This document shows positions 33,763 to 43,925 of a DNA stretch of 64,000 bases, one piece after another; the first letter of the stretch is position 1; every line of letters begins with the position of its first letter. The translations under genes were made by a program, and so were the position numbers. The notes beneath the pieces are model-generated. The model was not told where the DNA came from. It ran no database searches and saw only the letters and a list, made by a program, of their open reading frames with translations. The DNA comes from Siphonodentalium dalli. Lineage: Eukaryota > Mollusca > Scaphopoda > Gadilida > Siphonodentaliidae. The stretch spans positions 105,180,278-105,244,277 of the forward strand of contig CP136069.1 in the NCBI GenBank assembly GCA_032622095.1. The letters are read 5' to 3'.

Positions 33763-33905
33763 GAAATAAATACACGGTGTAGAGGTGTGTATGGTCAAGT
33801 TGTACCACAAAAAACTGATTGTAGGACGACGCGTAGAGGAGTCCTACAATCAGTTTGTTGTGGTACAATTTGACCATACACACCGATACACCGTGTATTT
33901 ATTTA
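33763..33905. repeat. Large palindrome with ~60-bp arms
   Basis: Left arm: AAATAAATACACGGTGTA, TGTGTATGGTCAAGTTGTAC and CACAAAAAACTGATTGTAGG. Right arm: the inverse, TCCTACAATCAGTTTGTTGT, GGTACAATTTGACCATACAC and ACCGTGTATTTATTT. There are few mismatches. The spacer is about 15 bp (GACGACGCGTAGAGG). The word TTGTGGTACAATT also builds a small palindrome at 34614-34651, so both may belong to one foldback element. Confidence 0.8.
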
Positions 33906-34776
33906 TTTTGTAATACGAACGAAAGTTTATGGTCACAATTCGACTGAATAGTCAACGAAATACTGCGCTTTTTCGGTCTCAGGTGAGAGAACATTTTGTG
34001 GTGTAATTCGTATTGGGCGTACTCGATTTATTTGCATGGAGTACTCTGGTAAATTGTTTGCGTAAATAATCGTTGTGATTGGCTAAAAAACAATGTGTTT
34101 TCAGCGGCGCCCGTGCGTTTCATTTAAATTGTACAGGAAATACGATTGCGGTCATTTCTGTGTTGAACGTTGTTGGGACAACATGTATATGATCATCGAC
34201 TATGGACCATTTTCCTTACACAAAGCGATCTAAATGATCTAGTTTACTAAACTAATCTTATTCCCCTTCTGTACTGGTGAACAAACGCTTTCATTTTCAA
34301 CTTGATTCCGAAATATCGAATATGATCGAGATTCGAATCGACGAATGCACAGCCCGGCCCCATGGATTTATTTTGTCATTTAACATACTTATTAAGTAAC
34401 TTTCTTTGGTCCTAACATATATCAATATACCATAACATCATTTGGACCATATTCATTGGCAACCAAACTGGTTTCAAGTGACAAATCGCTAGAAAATTCG
34501 CAAGATTGTCAAGATGCAAAATTCAAAGGGTTGCGGGTGTACTCCGTTGATGCCCCGTTTGCGCGGAGTTAGAAAAGACGGGAAAAGTCGCGTGCGGCGA
34601 TCTGAATAAACCGATTTTTTTCGTGGTACAATTGGAAAAAGTAGAATTGTACCACAAAACTGGAACGAGATAGCCATGGTAACTCGGGCCACTGGCCAAT
34701 CAGGACATGGCTTTTAAGCATAGTTAGGCAGGGTCGTATTACAAGTATACTTGTAACAATGTAAATAGGTCATTTT
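33906..34776. other. Unassigned sequence with a small palindrome
   Basis: At 34614-34651, CGTGGTACAATT and AATTGTACCACA form inverted arms about a spacer of roughly 14 bp. The remainder has no recognisable gene or repeat. Confidence 0.4.
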
Positions 34777-34928
34777 ATATAAGGATTAACTGTCATGTGG
34801 ACTGTTTTTATGGAGATGTGACCGTGAGGTAAGTGGTCATAACTTTTTTTTTACATACAAGTTATGACAACTTACCTCTCACGGTTACATCTCCATAAAA
34901 ACAGTCCACATGACAGTTAATCCTTATA
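34777..34928. repeat. Large palindrome with ~65-bp arms
   Basis: Left arm: TATAAGGATTAACTGTCATG, TGGACTGTTTTTATGGAGAT and GTGACCGTGAGGTAAGTGGT. Right arm: its inverse, with GACAACTTACCTCTCACGGT, TACATCTCCATAAAAACAG and TCCACATGACAGTTAATCC. The spacer holds a T-run and ACATACA. Only a few bases differ between arms, so it is young or kept alike by gene conversion. Transcripts would form a long hairpin RNA. Confidence 0.85.
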
Positions 34929-36392
34929 TTTCTATACATTTAGCGAAAAAGCCACTTTTGTAAATGTATTTAAATTGAAAAGTGTATCGTGACAAAACCA
35001 GCCCAAAACATCCCATAGCACCCTTGGCAAAAGTTAACAGGAACAATTTCTTTATATTGAAACCTGATGATTTAATTTAAGTCAATCCTGCGCGAGTCCA
35101 AATGCACCCAAAACATTACACGTTTTTCTATCCGGTGTCGATGACGTGTCGATGTAATTATGGGGTTGCTGTTATGAGCTGTTGCGTATTCCCCGAGAAA
35201 TAACTGCAACAAGTCACGTGGGCGCCGACCAATCGGAATGCTGGATTTAGTGATAATCACACTTAGTATGTAAATATATACTGATAATGATCTGCTACAG
35301 ATATTCAAATTCTATGATCTCTATGGTCTATCTCTTAAAAAAATTGGAAAACCCTCCAGATAGTGATTAAGATGACCCAAGTCCCATTCCAATCACATAA
35401 TAAATCTAAAGTCGAAAAATAAATAATACCACCACATGTTTTCGGAGATCTCCATTGCTAAATTACGATGACGTCAAAATGGGCAAGCGATTTACAAACA
35501 TAGATTATGAGGTGGAGCTTATTATGCCGACTACGATGACGAAATTGTATATAGTCAGCCAATACTAAAATGTGGAATCGGTCTGTGTGCATGCGGTGCA
35601 GAGCTGTTAAGTTTCACGGATTGTCCGTGAGACTCCTGGATTGACACGGCAATTCCGCAAATACGGATATCCCCCAATATCTCCCGGATTCAGCAAAACC
35701 CTGCATTCAAATCCCAAAAAACGATATTTTCTTATTTTTTGAATTCGTGAAATTGCTGGGATTCCCAAATGATAGGGATTTCCGGTACCATAAATACCCA
35801 CTCATCAACATTCACTGTTGTCGATCTTCCCTCTGATTGAAGACTGATATTAATTGATTTTCACACTCTGGTGAAGCCACACACATAAAAGGGTGTTGTT
35901 ATAGTATACAATACGTATAATCACAAGTGTGCAGCTGTATTGTTAGCCCTCATTGATGAACAGTTCTTAGTAACGGATTAGTGGTACGCATTGTGAACGG
36001 AATGTGTCCATTTCGTTTGCGGGTAAAATTGTAACACGTTGTCAATTAGTACTTTCGCTTTCACCCATTCATGTCCGGTTGTAACCTTTGTAACTTTGTA
36101 ACATTTTTTACTTATTTTAAACAAAGCTTGTGCTTCTTAAAATTTGTTAATAAATTGTGGAATGTGTGCATTTCTTTTGGGGGTTAAACAGTAAGACGAG
36201 TCCATTTTGTAGTTTATTCCAATTTTATACTTTTGGTTTCGCGCATATCTGGCTGTATCCGGTGAAATTCTGAGTATTTTCACTTAGTTTATACGAAGTG
36301 TCTGCTTCTTTCTCTTCAATAAATGGTGGTATCTCCCACTCACAGCAGCTCTATTACAACTACCAACAGGACATTCATTACCATTGTATTTA
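34929..36392. other. Unassigned sequence
   Basis: No supported gene, array or element was found across about 1.45 kb. Confidence 0.35.
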
Positions 36393-36464
36393 GGTAAAAA
36401 ATAAACACAAACTCATAAAAACTATGATTACATAGTTTTTATGAGTTTGTGTTTATTTTTTACC
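36393..36464. repeat. Perfect 34-bp inverted repeat, 4-bp spacer
   Basis: The left arm runs from GGTAAAAAATAAACAC to CATAAAAACTATG (36393-36426) and the right arm from CATAGTTTTTATG to GTGTTTATTTTTTACC (36431-36464). The spacer is ATTA. All 34 positions pair. It could be a very young foldback insertion or an assembly or cloning foldback artefact. Confidence 0.9.
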
Positions 36465-37769
36465 TTCATCATAAAAATGATTTTTGGAACATGAACATAT
36501 TTGGGCATACTTCTGCAAAAATCTCCCGGATTGACATTTTCAAAACTTAACAGGTCTGATGTGGTATATAGATTAAGTGGCGAAGAGTTATTAAATTAAT
36601 TAAGATAGTGTGGTTCACTTCAGAAGTCAATCTCGTATAGCAAACAAAATTTATATGAATAAAGTAATTAGTTGTCTGATTTGCTGAATAGATGCATACC
36701 CGGTAATAGTACTGCTATGATATCATAGTCTCTTATTCACTGGGTGAATTGTCATCACTCGGTGAATTGTCATCACTCAGTGATAATTCATCAGTTTCAG
36801 TTGGAGAAATTGTTTGCACTAAAATGGGACACAAAGTCAGTGGTAAGAACGGCTGACTCGGATGATTGCATCAGCTTTGACATAAGAAGCTCACAAACAT
36901 AAACACTGGGTTGAATAATGTCAGCTATAATTAGATGTTTAATTTGTTGTTTTTAGTAGAGTTTAATATATGACCGGGAATTGAAAAAACAGGAACCGGG
37001 AATGGACCCCTTCAGAACCGGGAACCAGGAACGTTTCGGGGAAATGTATGTTGTACAACACCGGTTATCTAGTTTGGGTGATCATAATAATGATAATTTA
37101 TATTAACTAATGGATATACAAAATTGTTATATTTGACCTTCTTTTGCCAAATAATGGTAACATTACACAAGTTGGAAAATATTAAACCATCGTTCCGACT
37201 TCCCAAACTTCAAACGAATTGTGGCCGACGTTGTGAACTTCTCGTAACCTGTCTTTGTAATTAACTTAAGAGAATTCAAAATAAGCAGTTCGATGAAATT
37301 TGTGTGTTAATTTCCAATACTTTTTAGCGTCCTGATTTTTAGCTCAACTTTACCAAACTCCATGCAGCGCCCTCTAGGTTATCACTGCGATATAGCACTG
37401 CCACAAGGATGGTACTTTGCCGACCGATACATCTATTTTTAATAACATCGGAACTATATTTAGTCGCCCCTTTCTTTTTTGTTAATGTATATTTTATAAA
37501 TATTTTTTCTACAAAGTCCCTGTGCCTTTACCATCACAGAACTGCACTGTAGATCTGCTGTATATATGTGTTAAGTATGCCATAAAATTTAATCCAACAT
37601 ATAATAAAGAATGTCTATTTGTGGTGTTAGTTGCATTCGCGGCGAAAGCCGACAATTAGTAGTGACAAAAGTATCATTGGATTCTAATCCTTTGCACATC
37701 GCCATGTTTTAATAGTTGTCAACGATATGCGGCAACCCGCTGCATTTGTTATTGGACCGATTGCCATGT
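36465..37769. other. Unassigned sequence
   Basis: No gene or repeat that I can support. At 36755-36785 the word TGAATTGTCATCACTCGG is repeated almost at once. Confidence 0.35.
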
Positions 37770-37918
37770 TGCATGTTGCTGTTAGGCCAATGAATTCTCT
37801 TATATACATGAGGCACTCATAATATATGCAAGACTCGCATATACATATATATAGGAGAATACATCGGCACATGGTTTTTGCAAAACATCAGGAAGCTCCA
37901 GTCATGGAAAGATTAAAA
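37770..37918. mobile_element. piggyBac-type MITE, family P, degraded copy
   Basis: GGCCAATGAATTCTCTTATA and ATAGGAGAATACATCGGCAC are an inverted pair about GAGGCACTC and GACTCGCATA words. The right end reads CATCAGGAAGCTCCAGTCAT then GGAAAGA and TTAA, matching the right terminus of 53393-53622. The left terminus is not clear. Confidence 0.5.
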
Positions 37919-38409
37919 CGACCTTATGTAGTGGTTCACGTTATATGGGAATATGTACGGGAATATGTACAGACACTGCCACTTTAATATCTGAATGATC
38001 TCACACATGTTTATTTGTGCTATATATAGTCAGGAAGCATGACCATTCATTTTGACTCGCATAGGTCACATTAACTGAACGGTTATATTTACTTCCCTTG
38101 TACTCATCCTGCTGTCATTAGTTACCTGACTTCAACTCAAGTTGCTATCAGCAGTGTATGGGTAATTCGACTTTAGTCACGATCGGCAGCAAGAGAGTTA
38201 ATTTACCTATTGGATTATGTAATTGGCATATTCTACAGCCATTATCATTTGATACACAAAACTATATTCCATGCAGATATTGGTCAAATAGGTCACCTGT
38301 ATAGAACTCTAGCAGCCATGATTGGCTTGAAATAGAACCATAATGAACAAGTTTTGATTATGAGACTATAATGCTCCAAATTATCAATCACTTTTGGGAT
38401 ATTTTCTCA
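37919..38409. other. Unassigned spacer
   Basis: Nothing recognised. It ends directly at the palindrome of the next element. Confidence 0.3.
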
Positions 38410-38838
38410 GTTAGGCGACACCAATTTTTAAGTCTGGTTTTAAACCAGACTTAAAAATTGGTGTCGCCTAACTTGTAGGAGGTGTTCGTAATACGAACAC
38501 CTCCTACAACTTTTTTTCCATTTCATGAAAAAAATAAAACTTTTTTCTCCCAAATATTACACGCGTACTGATTTTCATGTGCTGTCTCATCCGATTCTGC
38601 TTATGATCATTTACAGATCCACATTTTCATGTATTTCATGACAAGAAATGTCTTGTTTGGTTCAGAATTTCATTCAAAAACATTTTTTCACAATTTTTGT
38701 AAAATTTATGTAAAATTCCACGATTTACTTGATATAAATTGGGGGGACAATTTTTTTTATTTTTATCTTTTTCCCTCCTGCATCTACTTTTTTTCTCCCC
38801 ACATGTTCGTAAACCAGACTTAAAAATTGGTGTCGCCT
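38410..38838. mobile_element. Foldback element with two adjacent perfect palindromes
   Basis: Palindrome 1 has 31-bp perfect arms (38410-38440 and 38442-38472), starting GTTAGGCGACACCAATTTTT. Directly after it, palindrome 2 has 17-bp perfect arms (38473-38489 and 38493-38509), TTGTAGGAGGTGTTCGT and its inverse, with AAT between. About 300 bp later the arm AAACCAGACTTAAAAATTGG with TGTCGCC recurs at 38811-38838, preceded by GTTCGT. The three copies of the arm suggest a small element about 430 bp long with a compound hairpin at one end. No protein is present. Confidence 0.75.
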
Positions 38839-38999
38839 TAGTTTATAAAAGAATAATACGGGCATACTTTATACTCATTGTTTCATCTTCAGAATGCGCT
38901 TCACACAAGATGTGCCTCCAAATACAAAGGAATTGTGATCACTGATGTTTTGATGGCTGATTTTCAGTGATCACATGTTGATACAGTAAAACCTCTCTA

Positions 39000-39453
39000 A
39001 ACCGAACACCCTTCGGACCGGCCCTTCCGTTCGGTTTAGAGAGGTGTTCGGTTTATAGAAAATCGCTGTTCGTAACTGCGATCGTGATCTTTGCATAATT
39101 CAGGAACACGTTCTCGATAATCTTTCACAACATCTGCGTTGATGTCTGCACTCTCTCCGCAGATGATACCCTTGTCACGTGCACGCTTGAACCATTCCAT
39201 GTCAGTTTGTTCACCTCTTCGTATTTCTGATGGTCGTTGCTCATTTTCTGTTGCCGGTGATGTTGTCGTCGTGAAGTTGCATTATCTTTTTTCGGTTCTT
39301 GAAGATGTTGCTGATCGTTGACTTGCCGATGCCATACTTAACACTTAATTCTTTGTATGTCGACTTAGGCGTTGAGCTGAGATCTTCAATAACTTTTACT
39401 TTCTGGTCAAGAATCAACTCTGTTCGATGTCGTTTCTGTGAGGGCTCGGTCAT
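39000..39453 (-). pseudogene. Tigger transposase remnant, CENP-B-type helix-turn-helix
   Basis: From the start at 39453 the frame reads EPSQKRHRTELILDQKVKVI, then TYKELSVKYGIGKSTISNIF, the classic first helix-turn-helix of pogo/Tigger and CENP-B proteins that binds the terminal repeats. The frame stops at 39241. After a frameshift, QRPSEIRRGEQTDMEWFKRA and RDKGIICGES resemble the start of the second CENP-B-type domain, and VVKDYRERVPELCKDHD follows before the sequence runs into the left terminus. The DDE domain is absent, so the copy is internally deleted and inactive. Confidence 0.8.
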
Positions 39454-39722
39454 TGTGGAAGATTCAAACTGTTATGCTGACTATACGTCAACAATGTGCA
39501 CTTATAGCAATTCAGTGTTTTGACAATGGTTGTAAAAACAGAGTCCAATTAACACAGCGCAATAACTGTTGCAAAAACAATATGTCAGTACTTGAATTCT
39601 CGATCTGTGAAGTCACCATTGTTCCCTTATGAAAATGGGAGCTCGCTGCGAGCTCTTTGCGAACTTATTTAAGATCGCAACGAGCTCGCAAGGCAACAAG
39701 CGATCTCCCTGCGAGCTCACAA

Positions 39723-40184
39723 GAGCTCGCAGACGATTCTTGGTCTTCATTTAAGCTAACACTTGCGAACTTAACTGTGATTTAAGCTCGCAGTTGCGAA
39801 CTTAATTATGTACTGAGCTCGCGGTTGTGAGCTTATTTATGTTTGGAGCTCGCAGTTGCGAGCTTAATAATATTTGGAGCTCGCAGACGATTGTTGGTCT
39901 TCATTTAAGCGAACACTTGCGAACTTAACTGTGATTTAAGCTCGCAGTTGCGAACTTAATTATGTACTGAGCTCGCGGTTGTGAGCTTATTTATGTTTGG
40001 AGCTCGCAGTTGCGAGCTTAATAATATTTGGAGCTCGCAGACGATTGTTGGTCTTCATTTAAGCGAACACTTGCGAACTTAACTGTGATTTAAGCTCGCA
40101 GTTGCGAACTTAATTATGTACTGAGCTCGCGGTTGTGAGCTTAGTTATGTTTTGAGCTCGCAGTTGCGAGCTTAATAATATTTG
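39723..40184 (+). repeat. Three 154-bp tandem units
   Basis: Units start at GAGCTCGCAGACGATT: 39723, 39877 and 40031, giving exactly 154 bp each, and the array ends at 40184. Each unit contains CTTCATTTAAGC, ACTTGCGAACTTAACTGTG and the words GAGCTCGCGGTTGTGAGC and GAGCTCGCAGTTGCGAGC. Units 2 and 3 are almost identical, so the amplification is recent. Confidence 0.9.
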
Positions 40185-40619
40185 GTCAGTGCATGGCTGC
40201 TGATATTAAATATTCTATAAATACTTCTGTAATTTAATCCACTGACTGGCTCTGTAGAGACAGCATGTGTTCCTAGTTAACTTCCTGTGTTATTGTAAAA
40301 ATTTGAATAAGGACTGTTAGTCTGTTATTGCATGGTATATTCTCTTTGTTCATAATGTTCTCTCTATGATTTGTGAATTGTTTCATTCAACAACTTTGGA
40401 GACTGATACGATTGTACTAATACTTCAAGATAACTGAGCTTGCAGGCATGGATCAACTATTTTCTAAAACTGAAAAAACTATTCAAAATCTGTTTATAAA
40501 TTCGAAGCAATCATTCAGAGAAGATATATAGCTGCAGGCCAGTGCATGGATTCCAGAAACTTAGGTAAGCATACTATTGAACTGTTGAAGACTTATAACT
40601 AGATTTGTTTATTGTGAAT

Positions 40620-41300
40620 AACATTATGATTGGGGGTGGGTAAATAGCTTTGTTTATTGGGCATGAAATGATGATGGGTGGGGGGGGGGGGGGGTAGTTA
40701 ACTACATGTAGCTTTGTTTATTGGGCATAACATGCATGGTGGGGAGGGGTAAGCATTACTATTGAACTGTTGAAGAATATAACTAGCTTTGTTTGTTGTG
40801 CATAAAATTATGATTGGGGTAACTAGCTTTGTTTATTGGGCATGAAATTTTGATGGGGGGGGGGGGGGCGGGGTGGGGTAACTAGCTTTGTGCATGAAAT
40901 GATGATGATGATGGGGGGGGGGGGGGGGGTAGTTAACTACATGTAGCTTTGTTTATTTGGCATAACATGGTGGGGAGGGGTAAGCATACTATTGAACTGT
41001 TGAAGACTTAATTATAACTAACCTTGTTTATTGGGCATGAAATAACGGGGGGGGGGGGGGGGGGGGTATATACCTAGCTTTTTTTATTTGACATGAAATG
41101 ATGATTGGGGAGGGGATTATAACTAGCTTTGTTTATTGGCATGAAATGATGGGGGGCAACTAGCTTATTTGTATAAGGCATGAAATGATGATGGGGGGGG
41201 GGGGGGAAGTAGCTAGCTTTGTGTATTGGGCATGAAATGCTGATAGGAGGGGGAACTATATCTTTGTTTATTGGGCATGAAATTAATTTTCCAAACATTG
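40620..41300 (+). repeat. Poly-G minisatellite
   Basis: About eleven imperfect units repeat TAACTAGCTTTGTTTATTGG then GCATGAAATGATGATG and a G-run of 4 to about 21 bases. G-runs lie near 40681, 40857, 40914, 41047 and 41194. Spacing varies from 45 to 110 bp. The right edge is at ATGAAATTAATTTTCC. The G-rich strand is the plus strand throughout, which would allow G-quadruplexes. Confidence 0.8.
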
Positions 41301-41511
41301 ATCAATTTAAATTGTTAAACTTAAATTGCATGTAAATTATTGTAATTATTGTATTACAGCTTACATGAAGACCATAACTGGGCCAGATGCAAAACCAACT
41401 ATTACAGAGCCATGGTTAACATTAGGGTCATTCCATATAGAACTGGACACCAAGATATAGAGGATAGAATGTTTTTCACTGATACCTAACCTGTGTCTTT
41501 TGTATCATGGG

Positions 41512-42145
41512 AGCTCGCAGGAGTTTACATTGAGCTCGCAAGAGAAGGTAGTAAGGTCGCAAAAGTTTGCAATAAGCTCGCAAGAGTTCACAGTAAGCTC
41601 GCAGAAGTTTACAATAAGCTCGCAATGAGCTCGCAAGGTGTTCGCAGGGAGCTTGCAGAGAGTTTGCAGAGAGCTCGCAGCGAGCTCGCAGCGAGCTCGC
41701 TGTGACCACGCAGGAAGCTCACAGGGAGCTCGCAGGGAGCACGCGGGAAGCTCGCAGCGAGCTCGCAGGGAGCACGCACGAAGCACGCAGGAAGCTCGCA
41801 GAGAGCTCGCAGCGAGTTCGCAGCGAGCTCGCTGTGACCACGCAGGAAGCTCACAGGGAGCTCGCAGGGAGCACGCAGAAAGCTCGCAGGGAGCTCGCAG
41901 GGAGCACGCACGAAGCACGCAGGAAGCTCGCAGAGAGCTCGCAGCGAGCTCGCAGGGAGCTCGCTGCGAGCTCGCAGGGAGCACGCAGGAAGCTCGCAGG
42001 GAGCACGCAGGAAGCTCGCAGCGAGCTCGCAGGGAGCTCGCAGAGAGCTCGCAGTGAGTTCGCAGGGAGCTCGCTATAGTTCCAAATTACACGCTCGCTG
42101 CGAGCTCACAAAATTCATCTTCTGCGAGCTTATCGCGAGCTTATA
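41512..42145. repeat. GAGCTCGCAG decamer array, right block
   Basis: More than forty tandem decamers of the type GAGCTCGCAG, GAGCACGCAG or GAAGCTCGCA occur with few interruptions. The period of 10 keeps several frames open on both strands (up to 159 codons), giving low-complexity A/S/R/E/L-rich peptides that I do not regard as genes. Subrepeats of about 120 bp are visible (CTCGCTGTGACCACGCAGG at about 41696 and 41829). Confidence 0.9.
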
Positions 42146-42578
42146 ATTTCTGTAAGGGTTCACTCAATGTGTGAAACGAACATAGATATCTAATCAGACT
42201 CGTGTTGTTACAATCCGGTTCAAAGCATACGCCGAACAAAAGAGCGCTAATTAACGGTCTGCTTTAATATACTAGAGTATGTAATCACTATACCATTACG
42301 CACTCTCGTCTCGGTTCGAACAATCTCATCTCGTCCGGTATTCAGAGCTAATAATCAAGTGTTCACTTAATTATGGACTAACAAACCTGTCCGGTATTCG
42401 GAATGGAGAGGTTCCGGATTATAGAGGTAATATTTATTGAGAATGCACTTGGGTGAATTCGGGAACAGACAATTCATCCGGAATGAGGAGGGATTCGGAT
42501 TGTAGAGGGTCCGTATGTAGAGGTTTCACTGTATTTCCTATATCCATGTTTTTTTTGTGATCAAAAGTTCAGCTTTTT

Positions 42579-43925
42579 AGCTCACCTGAGATGAAGTCTC
42601 CCGTGGAGCTATAGTCATCACTCCTCATCTGTCATCCGTCCATCCGTCCGCCAACAATTCTTTAAACATCATGACCGAATGGTTTCATATTTGGTATGGA
42701 TGTTCCCTAGGTGACTCACATTCAGATTTGTTCAAATGAGGTCACTGGATCAAATATTTACAAAAGCAGGGCCATAACTCTATTCCTCCATAGTAATTCT
42801 TAGAACAACTTCTTCTCAAGAACCATTGGGCCGATTTAGCTTATATTTGGTATGGAGGGTCCTTGGGTGACTGGGGTTCAGATTTGTTCCTCGTCCGTCC
42901 ATCAGTCTGTCGATTCATTCATCCATCCGTCCATCCATCCGTCAACAACCGTCTTCTCCAGAATCATAAGATCGATTAGTTTCATATTTGGTGTGATTGT
43001 TCCCTGGGCTACTCACATTCAGATTTGTTAAAATGAGGTCACCAGGTCAAAAAGTTTTGAAGCCAGGGCCATAACTTTTTCCCTACATACTAATTCTTAA
43101 AACAACTTCTTCTCAAGGACCATTTAGCTTATATTTGCTATGGAGGGTCCTTATGTGGCTGGGGTTTAGATTTGTTCAAATGTGGTCACTGGGTCAAATA
43201 TGGGTGGAGCCAGGGACAAACTCTTTTTTTTAAATTGAACTCCTTGCTCAATTTAAAACATGATTGTTTTATGTTTTTAATTAACATCTTTTCTTTTTTT
43301 TTAAATTAAAAAAATATATATTTTTTATCTAATTTAGATTTGACTCCTTGCTCAATTAAAATAAAAATTTATTGTAAAAAACATCAACATTTTTGAAAAA
43401 AAAACACCCCTGTTATGAAACACTTACTCTTGCATGTAACAGTATTGGCATGTCTTATTACACAGGTCAGATCTGATCTTATCTGTCTGACATGTTTCAG
43501 AAACAAATAACAACTCCCCAGAATGGGGGTCATTGAAGTTCAATTTAAATATGAGATTGAATCCCATGTGTTGTTCTAAGCAGTCTGGGTTGACAACCAA
43601 TTATAATTTCTATTTAGAAGTGAGTAAGATTTGAATATCTGGCTGGTCAAAAGTGGCAGAGATAGGGATATAACACTTTTGCTTCAAATGAGTTAACTTT
43701 AACTCCTAAACATATCCTCCAAAATCACTAAACCATTGGATCCCCCAGTGAGAGGTCCTTGGATGATGTGAACAATGGAGAACCTTGCTATGTCCCTGTT
43801 TAGAACTACCTGTCTTCAGTGATTGACTGATTAAGTATTGACTGTTGGAAGTCTTCAGAGACCCAGTCTTCTCAGTCAGTTAGTTAGGTGACCGACACCA
43901 CAGTCATTGACTGTCTTGTGGTAAA
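42579..43925 (+). mobile_element. Family C element, copy C2
   Basis: The head after a T-run is AGCTCACCTGAGATGAAGTC with GTGGAGCTATAGTCATCACT, then TCATCCGTCCATCCGTCCG. Two or three cores follow with CATATTTGGTATGGATGTTC, TTGTTCAAATGAGGTCACTG, AGGGCCATAACTCTAT and ACAACTTCTTCTCAAG. That last phrase is where C1 was entered by family B. From 43200 on it is collinear with 21170-22395, including TTGCTCAATTTAAA, CTGACATGTTTCAG, GTCCCTGTTTAGAACTAC and ACAGTCATTGACTGTC. A CTCTTGT terminus was not found. Confidence 0.65.

Larger units (their letters stand above)
39624..42158. mobile_element. GAGCTCGCAG decamer element nested in Tigger
   Basis: The ends are CCCTTATGAAAATGGGAGCT on the left and, inverted, CCCTTACAGAAATTATAAGC on the right: a short TIR-like pair leading directly into GAGCTCGC words. 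TT flanks both sides. The left block (39634-40184) and right block (41512-42145) consist of decamers with the palindrome GAGCTC, and between them lies about 1.3 kb with a poly-G array. Long open frames in the right block are a by-product of a 10-bp period. I cannot name a superfamily. Confidence 0.6.
38984..42531 (-). mobile_element. Tigger/pogo-like DNA transposon with nested insertion
   Basis: The left end is CAGTAAAACCTCTCTAAACC and the right end, inverted, is CAGTGAAACCTCTACATACG; both are flanked by TA (38982-38983 and 42532-42533). TA duplication with CAGTRAAACCTCT ends is typical of Tigger/pogo members of the Tc1/mariner group. Just inside each end are more diverged repeats of the same theme (GTTCGGTTTAGAGAGGTG; CCGGATTATAGAGGT). 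The element carries a minus-strand remnant of a CENP-B-type DNA-binding domain but no DDE catalytic domain. A 2.5-kb element at 39624-42158 is nested within it, leaving about 1.0 kb of Tigger sequence. Confidence 0.8.

Noticed and set aside
41505-42079. Open frames of up to 159 codons on both strands
   Set aside because: They are the by-product of a 10-bp tandem repeat without stop codons; peptides are low complexity and open in several frames at once.
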